A stretch of DNA of 21,197 nucleotides from an uncultured Microcaldota archaeon (lineage in GTDB: Archaea; Micrarchaeota; Micrarchaeia; Anstonellales; Bilamarchaeaceae), in contig CAILMU010000006.1 of assembly GCA_903835325.1 (NCBI GenBank), positions 1 through 21,197 of the forward strand, in the 5' to 3' direction. Below the pieces are notes generated by a model. It worked only from the letters and a program-made list of their open reading frames with translations. It was not told the DNA's origin and did no database searches. Each line of letters opens with the position of its first letter. Positions within the stretch are counted from its first letter, which is position 1. Below, one piece after another: positions 1 to 6,163 of the stretch. Made by a program: the position numbers and the translations under genes.

Positions 1-1
1 G

Positions 2-487
2 GAAACGAACCCGCTCGCGAACAGCGTCAGGATCGGGGACAACACATTCAGCGATGTGCCTGCTTCCCCGGAAGGGTTGGTGACGGTGATAGGACCGATG
101 GAGAACCTGTATCATTGGGGGATAGACAAGATAGCCGATATGATACTTGTAGGGCGCGGCGACATCGCGAAGGGTTTCGATTTGATATATGAGGCCGGAG
201 GCGGCGATGGCGGTTATATCGGCAAGGTGAGGAACAGCAGGGATCTTGCGAGATACGCCCTGATTTTCGACAAGCAGGTGCAGGAGGGCCCCGATGGCAT
301 AGGTAACGGCCGGCTCATCAAGACCGAGGCATGGCCTTTTTATGATGTCGAGCATACCCCCAATTGGGCATTCTATGATGGCGATATGTCGAAGATGCAG
401 GAGAAGAGGTCCGCCCGGGTATTCTATCTGGGCGATGGCAAAGACCTGCCTTCCGCGATCAGGGAGTCTATAGCCAATAAACCTTGA
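2..487 (+). CDS. Unknown protein, C-terminal part (5' end outside window)
   Basis: The frame is open from base 2 to the TGA at 485-487, so the gene begins before the window; an internal GTG at 56 is not needed as a start. About 161 residues are visible. They include a Gly/Asp-rich stretch (AGGGDGGYIGK) and several aromatic residues (WPFYDVEHTPNWAFYDGD), with no transmembrane segment or signal peptide in the visible part. I do not recognise the family. The protein reads as a soluble globular domain with mixed beta and loop content, which is inference from composition only. The next gene starts 70 bases downstream with its own TATA-like box, so the two are probably not co-transcribed. Confidence 0.75.
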   Translation, partial: ETNPLANSVRIGDNTFSDVPASPEGLVTVIGPMENLYHWGIDKIADMILVGRGDIAKGFDLIYEAGGGDGGYIGKVRNSRDLARYALIFDKQVQEGPDGIGNGRLIKTEAWPFYDVEHTPNWAFYDGDMSKMQEKRSARVFYLGDGKDLPSAIRESIANKP

Positions 488-527
488 CGCATCCTAATCA
501 GCCGATATCCCCAGGCTCCGTCGCAAT

Positions 528-537
528 CTATTTATTC
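528..537 (+). promoter_or_regulatory. TATA box of the AMP-salvage operon
   Basis: The AT-rich CTATTTATTC is centred about 26 bases before the ATG at 558. That is the usual archaeal distance from TATA box to transcription start, so the mRNA is probably leaderless; no Shine-Dalgarno sequence is seen between box and start. Confidence 0.5.
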
Positions 538-557
538 CTAGCCAAAGTGTATCAGGC

Positions 558-1493
558 ATGGATAAGCAAGTGAAAAGGATAATCTCCGACATCAAATCAT
601 TGAAAATCCAGGGCGCGCGCAACGTCGCGAAAAGCGCGATACACGCATTGAGCCTCGAGGCGGCGGGTTCGAAATCCAGGACCCCTAAAGCGCTTGGGAA
701 AGAGCTTTCATCTGTCGCGGAAATCCTATCAGAGAGCCGGCCCACAGAGCCTATGATGCGCAATGCGCTCGGGCAGATGATGGTGTTTTTCTCGCAGAGC
801 GCTTCGGGCGGAAAGGGCGGCGATATAAAAAATGCCCGGAAAAATTTCGCCAAGCACGGCTCGGACCTTATCAAGAAGATGGATGACGATGCGAAAAAGC
901 TCGCCCTCTACGGCGCGAAGCTTATCCCGGAAGGCGCGCTCGTCCTGACGCACTGCCATTCATCCACCACGACCCGCGTCCTCAAGGAAGCTGAACGGAT
1001 GGGCAAGGATATCACAGTCGTGTGTTTCGAGACAAGGCCCCGCTTCCAGGGCAGGACGACAGCGGCCGAGCTGGCATCAGCCGGCCTCGATGTCACGCTG
1101 GTAGTGGACGGGGCCATGACATTATTCATGAAAAAAGCCGATATCGTCATCGTCGGGGCTGATTCTGTCACGTCCCGGGGCGACCTCATCAACAAGATAG
1201 GCACTTCCACGCTTGCCCATATAGCCAGGATGAACGATGTCTCGTTCTTCAGCGCGGCTGAGCTCTCGAAATACAGCCCGATGACGATGTTCGGGAACCT
1301 GGAGAAGATAGAGGAGCGGGATCACCACGAGGTCTGGGACAAGCCGCCTAGAGGGGTCAAGATAAGGAATCCCGCTTTCGAAGCGACAGCCGCCAAATAC
1401 ATCAACGGCTATATCACAGAGGCAGGGGTGATACCTCCGCAGTCGTTTTTCACGCTAGCTACAGAGAAATTGGGGATTAAAATCTACGAATAA
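558..1493 (+). CDS. Ribose-1,5-bisphosphate isomerase (aIF2B/R15P isomerase family)
   Basis: A cytosolic enzyme of 311 residues that should convert ribose 1,5-bisphosphate to ribulose 1,5-bisphosphate, the second step of archaeal AMP salvage. It has the eIF2B-alpha-like fold. The N-terminal half is helical. The C-terminal Rossmann-like half carries THCHSSTTTR (131-140), FETRPRFQGR (157-166) and VGADSV..G..INKIGT (199-216). Cys133 and Asp202 lie at the places known as the catalytic pair in the Thermococcus enzyme. That separates it from true translation factor subunits and from methylthioribose-1-phosphate isomerase. The length is typical. The gene lies 15 bases before AMP phosphorylase, the enzyme that makes its substrate, which strongly supports the function. 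The ATG at 558 is preceded by a TATA box and no ribosome binding site. Confidence 0.93.
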   Translation: MDKQVKRIISDIKSLKIQGARNVAKSAIHALSLEAAGSKSRTPKALGKELSSVAEILSESRPTEPMMRNALGQMMVFFSQSASGGKGGDIKNARKNFAKHGSDLIKKMDDDAKKLALYGAKLIPEGALVLTHCHSSTTTRVLKEAERMGKDITVVCFETRPRFQGRTTAAELASAGLDVTLVVDGAMTLFMKKADIVIVGADSVTSRGDLINKIGTSTLAHIARMNDVSFFSAAELSKYSPMTMFGNLEKIEERDHHEVWDKPPRGVKIRNPAFEATAAKYINGYITEAGVIPPQSFFTLATEKLGIKIYE

Positions 1494-1508
1494 CGCTTTA
1501 GAGGTCTG

Positions 1509-3077
1509 ATGAACATGGTCGAATATGTCGAGAAAGAGGTCAAGAAGGTCGATGTCTGGCAGTTCAAGAAATACGCCTGCAAGGTCAAGCCGATAAACAT
1601 CTACACCGGCAAGAACATAGTGGTGCTGAACAAGGCCGAGGCCCAGGAGCACGACATCTACTGGGGGTACCGCACCGAGCTCGTACATGAAAACATCAGG
1701 TTCATCGCGATAGTCGATGTGAGCGACGAGATAGTGAAACCGGGAGAGATAGGCATATTCAAGGACATAGCATCCATCCACAAGATGGAGGAGGGCGACA
1801 CCATCGAAGTCATCCACATGGACCAGCCGGAATCCATCAAGTTCATCAAGAAGAAGCTGGATAAAGGCGCGCTCACCAGGGACGAGATATACAGCATAGT
1901 CAAAGAGATAATGCAGGACAGGCTCAGCGAGATCGAGACGTCAGCCTGGATAACGGCGGCCTACATCAACGGGTTCACGGATGACGAAGTGATATCGCTC
2001 GCCAATGCGACCGTGGATTCGGGCGAGAAGCTGGATCTGGGGAAGCACCCTATCGTGGACAAGCATTGCATCGGCGGTGTCGCCGGGAACAGGACCACGA
2101 TGATAATCGTCCCGATAATCGCGTCCGCCGGCCTGTACATGCCGAAAACATCATCGAGGGCCATAACATCCTCGGCCGGCACAGCCGATACCATGGAGGT
2201 TTTCGCCGATGTCACATTCAATGTCGATGAGCTCCGTTCCATGGTGCTCAAGACAAAAGGCGCGATAGTCTGGGGCGGGGGCATGAAGCTCGCTCCTGTG
2301 GATGACAAGCTCATACAGATAAGGCATCCCCTCAGCCTGGACCCTGAAGGCATGCTCCTTGCGAGCATATTGGGGAAGAAGAAAAGCGTCGGGGCGGAAT
2401 TCGCGATCATCGATATCCCGGTGGGTCGCGGCGTGAAGGTCCAATACCTAGAAAGAGGCAACGAGCTCGCCAAGCATTTCCTCCGGGTCGGCGAGAAATT
2501 AGGCATCAAGCTCGAAGCTTTGATAACCGACGGAGCGGAACCGGTGGGGAACGGGGTCGGCCCGGGCCTGGAATGCGTGGATGTCCTGCAGGTGCTGAAC
2601 GGCCAAGGGCCTGACGATCTGCGGCACAAGAGCCTGATAATGGCTGGGAAGCTGCTCGAGCTGTGCGGCAAGGCTGAGAAGAACAGCGGCTACATGATAG
2701 CCCAGGACATCATCAAGAGCGGGAAGGCCATGGCCAAGTTCAGGGAGATAATCGAGATACAGGGGGGAAACCCGAAGGTCAAGGAATCGGATATCAAGAT
2801 AGGCCAGTACAGCCACACGGTGAACTCGGATGTAGCAGGGTCCATCTTCCATATCGACAACAAGACGATCGCCAAGATAGCGAGGATTGCAGGCGCTCCG
2901 CGCGACAAGGGGGCGGGGGTCCTGCTCCACCGCGTCAGGGGAGACAGGGTCGAGGTCGGCGACAAGCTGTTCACAATCTACGCCGAGAGCGAGGCCATGC
3001 TGGATTTCTCCCTCAAGGCATTGAAGGACCTGGAGCCTGTCGAGATGCGCAAGATGCTTCTGGGAGAGATGAAATAG
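1509..3077 (+). CDS. deoA: AMP phosphorylase (archaeal type)
   Basis: This enzyme should cleave AMP (and CMP/UMP) with phosphate to give the base and ribose 1,5-bisphosphate, the first step of the archaeal nucleotide salvage route that normally ends at form III RuBisCO. It is 522 residues, close to the usual 500 or so. An extra N-terminal domain of about 100 residues distinguishes AMP phosphorylases from bacterial thymidine phosphorylases. The phosphate/nucleotide motifs KHCIGGVAGNRTT (185-197) and KTSSRAITSSAGTADTME (213-230) are intact. A GAGGT at 1501-1505 is 3 bases from the ATG at 1509 but 9 bases from a second in-frame ATG at 1515, so the latter (MVEYVEK) may be the true start. The gene is co-transcribed with the R15P isomerase gene upstream. 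No RuBisCO gene is in the window. Confidence 0.95.
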   Translation: MNMVEYVEKEVKKVDVWQFKKYACKVKPINIYTGKNIVVLNKAEAQEHDIYWGYRTELVHENIRFIAIVDVSDEIVKPGEIGIFKDIASIHKMEEGDTIEVIHMDQPESIKFIKKKLDKGALTRDEIYSIVKEIMQDRLSEIETSAWITAAYINGFTDDEVISLANATVDSGEKLDLGKHPIVDKHCIGGVAGNRTTMIIVPIIASAGLYMPKTSSRAITSSAGTADTMEVFADVTFNVDELRSMVLKTKGAIVWGGGMKLAPVDDKLIQIRHPLSLDPEGMLLASILGKKKSVGAEFAIIDIPVGRGVKVQYLERGNELAKHFLRVGEKLGIKLEALITDGAEPVGNGVGPGLECVDVLQVLNGQGPDDLRHKSLIMAGKLLELCGKAEKNSGYMIAQDIIKSGKAMAKFREIIEIQGGNPKVKESDIKIGQYSHTVNSDVAGSIFHIDNKTIAKIARIAGAPRDKGAGVLLHRVRGDRVEVGDKLFTIYAESEAMLDFSLKALKDLEPVEMRKMLLGEMK

Positions 3078-3083
3078 ATAGGG

Positions 3084-3092
3084 ATATAATTT
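3084..3092 (+). promoter_or_regulatory. TATA box of the lipoprotein gene
   Basis: ATATAATTT is centred about 25 bases before the ATG at 3113. Between the two lies a small hairpin, CATGCG TTTG CGCATG (3096-3111), which touches the start codon region and could affect initiation. Confidence 0.45.
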
Positions 3093-3112
3093 TTCCATGC
3101 GTTTGCGCATGC

Positions 3113-3664
3113 ATGGAAACCCGATACGCTCTTTTGAGCCTTTTATTTTCATTTCTGTTCGTTTCCGGTTGCGTCCTGGAGCTTCCGGCCGGAAACAATA
3201 CTAATACCTCAGGGAACAATAGCACCATCATCCCTCCGGGCTATACTGTGAAGGATTACTGCGAGCGCGACAGCGACTGCTACAGGCAGGTGAAATGCTG
3301 CGACTGCGGCCTCGGCGAATACGTAAACAAATACAACCTGGACAATCCAATCTGCACGAGCCCGAGATGCCTCTGCCCGATATCGGATACGATCGGGAAA
3401 TGCGCGGGCAACAGATGCATAGCGACGCCAGCCATGCCTATAACTCCGGACAATGAGAGCAAGAAGCCTGGGTTCTGCGGATGGTCGACAAACGGCACAT
3501 GCGCTGGCGACCTGGACTGCAAGAGCGGAGGCTGCTCGAACCAGGTCTGCCAGTCAGTGAACGAACCTTCCGTCGTGACGACTTGCATATTCTCTGAATG
3601 CTTCGATGCCCGCTCCTATGGCGTGCTCTGCAGATGCGTCAATAGCAGATGCAGCTGGGAGTGA
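3113..3664 (+). CDS. Cys-rich secreted lipoprotein with two cysteine clusters
   Basis: Residues 1-20 form a lipoprotein signal: a short charged start, a hydrophobic run (LLSLLFSFLF) and the lipobox FVSGC with Cys20, so the mature protein is probably lipid-anchored outside the membrane. An Asn/Thr-rich linker with possible N-glycosylation sequons (NNT, NNST) follows at about 28-40. Two cysteine clusters come next: residues 50-102 with ten Cys, including CCDC at 62-65, and residues 122-180 with ten more. The second, with its C....DC..GGCS..VC pattern and final CRCV..RC.W, resembles the domain called the eight-cysteine cluster in archaeal and bacterial exported proteins; that match is from memory and tentative. 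The role is unknown; disulfide-stabilised binding domains are likely. The gene ends 14 bases from the convergent gene at 3679. Confidence 0.8.
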   Translation: METRYALLSLLFSFLFVSGCVLELPAGNNTNTSGNNSTIIPPGYTVKDYCERDSDCYRQVKCCDCGLGEYVNKYNLDNPICTSPRCLCPISDTIGKCAGNRCIATPAMPITPDNESKKPGFCGWSTNGTCAGDLDCKSGGCSNQVCQSVNEPSVVTTCIFSECFDARSYGVLCRCVNSRCSWE

Positions 3665-3678
3665 CTGGAGCGCATAGG

Positions 3679-4614
3679 TTATGCCGTCTTTAGCGCGCCA
3701 GATTTCTTCTCTTGTATCTTCCATGGGCCGCTCTCCTGCCGGACTATGCTCACGCTCTGCAGTATCGCATGATTCCCCTGGGAAGATTCCCGTATCATCG
3801 CGAAGCTCTCTATCTCCGGCGGGGTCCTCCTGATATCTTCGACGAGCGCAGCAGCGACAGCCCTCGCCCTCAGGGTGGGCGCGCTCTTCTGGAAATCGGT
3901 TATCTTGCAGGCGAAATGGGCTACATAATAGCTTTCAGGCTCGATGAGATATCCCCTGCTCCCGGCCATCAGCTCCATCGGCATCTTCCCGATCGATGGG
4001 TCCGTCCGTCGCTCTTCAGGATAGCCGAGCAGGTAATGCGGATAGTCGCCCCCCATCATCCCGAGCCTGTTTTCCAGGCTGCTCAATGAATCATGGACGC
4101 GGCTGAAATGCAGGTCTTCCCCGGCATTGCGCCTTATCGCCCGGGCGAGCTCGTCCGGATCATAGACTTCGAGCGAGCCGTCTTCGTTCGTCCTCATCTC
4201 GAGGCCGGCATTGAAGAAGAGCATGCTGAAATTGTACTGCTTGGCCATATGGTGCATCAAATCAGAGTAGGCATGGCTGCACAACGCTAATGGCTTTATC
4301 CCTAAAGCGACCAGCGCGACATCGAGGTCGAAAAGCCAGACGGATAATTGCGGATTGGGCTGATTGCGAGTGTCGCCGGACTGATTGCGAGCATCACCAA
4401 CGGAACGTTTATCAGCGTTTTTTGAAGCGCGGTTCGCTTTGGCGAGCGGGTGGTAGTCCCGGAACCCAGGGTGCGTGGCAAGCGGCATGTCCCTGATGAC
4501 TCCGCACGATTGCGCGAAATATCTCTCGAAGCGCCGCTGGGCCGGGGGGAATGCCGGCAATACCTCTTTCCTGAAGATATCGCGGTACGTCTCGAGCTTC
4601 GGGACATTTGTCAT
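3679..4614 (-). CDS. Unknown soluble protein with a repeat-bearing linker
   Basis: I do not recognise this protein. I choose the ATG at 4614 (MTNVPKLETYRD, 311 residues) over the in-frame ATG at 4629. A TATA-like TTTTTAAT at 4634-4641 is about 24 bases before 4614, and nothing suitable stands before 4629. Residues up to about 65 are aromatic and basic. A hydrophilic linker containing two copies of a 7-residue unit (DARNQSG, DTRNQPN) follows. After it a globular part begins with LSVWLFDLDVALVALGIKPLALCSHAY and runs to a region with several Arg (RARAVAAALVEDIRR). No signal peptide or membrane helix stands out. The gene is convergent with the lipoprotein gene and lies 37 bases downstream of the CoA-binding protein gene on the same strand. 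Confidence 0.75.
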   Translation of the reverse strand: MTNVPKLETYRDIFRKEVLPAFPPAQRRFERYFAQSCGVIRDMPLATHPGFRDYHPLAKANRASKNADKRSVGDARNQSGDTRNQPNPQLSVWLFDLDVALVALGIKPLALCSHAYSDLMHHMAKQYNFSMLFFNAGLEMRTNEDGSLEVYDPDELARAIRRNAGEDLHFSRVHDSLSSLENRLGMMGGDYPHYLLGYPEERRTDPSIGKMPMELMAGSRGYLIEPESYYVAHFACKITDFQKSAPTLRARAVAAALVEDIRRTPPEIESFAMIRESSQGNHAILQSVSIVRQESGPWKIQEKKSGALKTA

Positions 4615-4651
4615 AAATATGATATACATGTGATGGATTAAAAACAGGCCA

Positions 4652-5059
4652 TCATAATCCGTTCAGCTTCCTGTGCTCTATCTTCATGCACCTGTCCATG
4701 ACGACATTCAGGCCGGCTGCGCGCGCTTTGGCAGCCGCTTCCTCGTTCACTATTCCAACCTGCATCCAAACCGTTTTCGCGCGGATTTCTATCGCTTCGT
4801 CCACTATCGGCGGGACGTCCTCGCTTTTGCGGAAAATATCCACGACATCGATACGCGAGCGGATAGGTTGGGGGATTTCTTGAAGCGTTTTGTACGCTTT
4901 GATCCCGCGCCATTCCGAGATATTAGGGTTGACTGGGATTATGGCGTAGCCCTGCTCAGAGAGGTAATATGCGATATTGTAGCTCGGGCGCCCGGGGTTG
5001 TCCGAGAGGCCTACCACCGCGATGACTTTTGTTGTCCTCATGATTTCCGGGATATCCAT
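4652..5059 (-). CDS. CoA-binding domain protein (YccU type, CoA_binding_2)
   Basis: A 135-residue single-domain Rossmann-fold protein of the family whose members bind coenzyme A or a related nucleotide; the cellular role is not established. Seen in order: VVGLSDNPGRPSY (15-27, nucleotide loop), IPVNPN (41-46), VDIFR (73-77), WMQVGI (98-103) and MDRCMKIEH (121-129), all typical of the family, and the length is normal. The family is related to the CoA-binding part of succinyl-CoA synthetase alpha chains but has no catalytic domain. The ATG at 5059 stands about 27 bases from the centre of a TATA box that also faces the tRNA-Tyr gene, and there is no ribosome binding site, so the mRNA is probably leaderless. 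Confidence 0.92.
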   Translation of the reverse strand: MDIPEIMRTTKVIAVVGLSDNPGRPSYNIAYYLSEQGYAIIPVNPNISEWRGIKAYKTLQEIPQPIRSRIDVVDIFRKSEDVPPIVDEAIEIRAKTVWMQVGIVNEEAAAKARAAGLNVVMDRCMKIEHRKLNGL

Positions 5060-5080
5060 ATGAAATGCGCACGACGCTTA

Positions 5081-5091
5081 TCCTTTTAAGG
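5081..5091. promoter_or_regulatory. Shared bidirectional TATA box
   Basis: TCCTTTTAAGG is nearly palindromic. Read leftward it is CTTAAAAGG, about 27 bases before the CoA-binding protein start codon. Read rightward it is about 30 bases before the first base of tRNA-Tyr. No other TATA-like sequence is present in the 57-base gap between the two genes. Confidence 0.5.
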
Positions 5092-5116
5092 ACTTTGCCG
5101 TACTCTCCTAACTTAT

Positions 5117-5237
5117 CCCGTCGTAGCTCAACGGTAGAGCGGTCGGCTGTAGCTTTGGTTTGCTCGCTTTTATCGAGCGATTCTACTATCCTTTAGTAGA
5201 TACCGACAGGTTGCTTGTTCAAATCAGGCCGACGGGA
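5117..5237 (+). tRNA. tRNA-Tyr (GTA) with intron
   Basis: The cloverleaf can be fully built. Acceptor: CCCGTCG (5117-5123) with CGACGGG (5230-5236). D arm: GCTC/GAGC around AACGGTA. Anticodon stem: GTCGG (5142-5146) with CCGAC (5203-5207). T arm: GCTTG/CAGGC around TTCAAAT. Discriminator: A5237. The anticodon is G5149 T5150 A5151. The C1-G72 pair is the hallmark of archaeal tRNA-Tyr and supports the identity. CCA is not encoded. A 49-base intron interrupts the anticodon loop after position 37. Confidence 0.95.
5153..5201 (+). other. tRNA-Tyr intron (canonical position 37/38)
   Basis: A bulge-helix-bulge can be drawn. The exon CTGT (5147-5150) pairs with the intron GTAG (5196-5199). It is flanked by three-base bulges AGC (5151-5153) and ATA (5200-5202), each cut after its second base. 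This gives exactly the boundaries needed to restore the anticodon loop. Inside the intron are two hairpins, GCTCG/CGAGC and TCTACTA/TAGTAGA; the second uses the same GTAG and so competes with the splicing helix. Confidence 0.85.
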
Positions 5238-5292
5238 TATAATCATCTTTACGGCGTATCATTCTTATTCTGTGTGAGTTCGCGTAAGGAAG

Positions 5293-5300
5293 TATTTAAA
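5293..5300 (+). promoter_or_regulatory. TATA box of the tandem paralogue operon
   Basis: TATTTAAA lies about 40 bases before the ATG at 5337, implying a leader of roughly 14 bases. A weak AGGA (5324-5327) could serve as the ribosome binding site. Confidence 0.4.
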
Positions 5301-5336
5301 GGCATTCTGTGCACGTGATATACAGGACGTGCATCC

Positions 5337-5726
5337 ATGCTCGAACAAAAAAGACCCGCAGGCCCAGGATTGGCTAAAACCCGCCCCAAGGAGATAACCG
5401 TGAGGATGGAGCCTGAGGCTTATCGCGAAGTCGAATCGGCAGCCATCGTCATCATGAAGATCTATGCCCCGGAGAAGAAGACAGCGATAAGCCTGGTGCT
5501 CAGCAACATGAACGACCTGGATGATGGATTGAAGAAAGCGGTCAAAATGACCCTGACGATGGACATAAAGAATTTCGAGGCCTCGCTCGATTCGAACTTC
5601 AAGGTGAGGTTCAATGCAGACGGCGCCCATGTCCTTTTCAAGTTGAAAAAGGTCGCAAGGGATAATTTCTTCACGACCGAAGAGCCGGTCTTCGAGACAT
5701 TGAAACGGGCGGCAGAGAAGAATTGA
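5337..5726 (+). CDS. Unknown small protein, paralogue of the next gene
   Basis: 129 residues of no recognised family. After a basic N-terminus (to about residue 18) the sequence alternates beta-like stretches (EITVRMEPEAY, AISLVLSNM, MTLTMDIKNF, HVLFKLKKVARDNFF). The C-terminal half (NFEASLDSNFKVRF ... HVLFKLKKVARDNFFTTEEPVFE) lines up with DYKRYLDPSMKVRI ... VALFSVIDIKPDHLFGDMEPLPE in the following gene, so the two are probably diverged duplicates. It lacks membrane segments and looks cytosolic. The stop lies 29 bases before the next ATG, so the two genes are probably one operon and may form a heteromer; the latter is inference. Confidence 0.8.
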   Translation: MLEQKRPAGPGLAKTRPKEITVRMEPEAYREVESAAIVIMKIYAPEKKTAISLVLSNMNDLDDGLKKAVKMTLTMDIKNFEASLDSNFKVRFNADGAHVLFKLKKVARDNFFTTEEPVFETLKRAAEKN

Positions 5727-5755
5727 GCGCGCAGGCATTGCCCGAAGGTGAAACC

Positions 5756-6163
5756 ATGTCTGAACAGAATCCTAACAAGGCGCGCCTCAAAGCGGTCATC
5801 GCATTCAGATATCCGACCCTGGAGATAACGGTCAGCGAGGATGAGATGAGGCTCCTATGCTCCAAGGAATCGTTCGCGCTCCGCATGATGTGCACGAAGG
5901 CCGGGAGTTCGGTTAATATCAGCCTCAGGAACGATAATCCCTCTGCGTTTTTCGGCTTCTATGACGAGATGAAGAGCCTGAACGTGGACGTCAGCCCGAA
6001 AGATTATAAGAGATACCTGGATCCGAGCATGAAGGTCCGGATAAGGAGCAAGAGGCATGTGGCCTTGTTCTCGGTCATCGACATCAAGCCGGATCATCTG
6101 TTCGGGGATATGGAACCCCTGCCGGAGGGCAGGTTCGAGGATTCCCGGGAACACCCTTCCTGA
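5756..6163 (+). CDS. Unknown small protein, paralogue of the preceding gene
   Basis: 135 residues from the ATG at 5756. I prefer this start because GGTGA (5747-5751) stands 4 bases before it; an in-frame TTG at 5723 overlapping the previous stop would add 11 residues and would imply coupling. The C-terminal part shares with the upstream protein the pattern LD..(F/M)KVR, a hydrophobic strand, then D..F...EP..E. The N-terminal half has LEITVSEDEM against EITVRMEPEA in the partner. The family and function are unknown. The gene ends with TGA at 6161-6163, directly abutting the stop codon of the convergent flavoprotein gene. Confidence 0.8.
   Translation: MSEQNPNKARLKAVIAFRYPTLEITVSEDEMRLLCSKESFALRMMCTKAGSSVNISLRNDNPSAFFGFYDEMKSLNVDVSPKDYKRYLDPSMKVRIRSKRHVALFSVIDIKPDHLFGDMEPLPEGRFEDSREHPS

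Noticed and set aside
1961..2671. Long open frame on the minus strand inside AMP phosphorylase
   Set aside because: Antisense shadow; the translation is low in pattern and rich in Ser and Pro, whereas the plus frame is an unmistakable enzyme.
5723..5755. TTG start overlapping the previous stop, adding 11 residues to the second paralogue
   Set aside because: The ATG at 5756 has a GGTGA just before it and the added residues do not match the paralogue. Coupled initiation remains possible.
5337..6163. Pcc1-like KEOPS subunits
   Set aside because: Size and strand pattern are only vaguely alike and the conserved C-terminal helix pattern of Pcc1 is missing.
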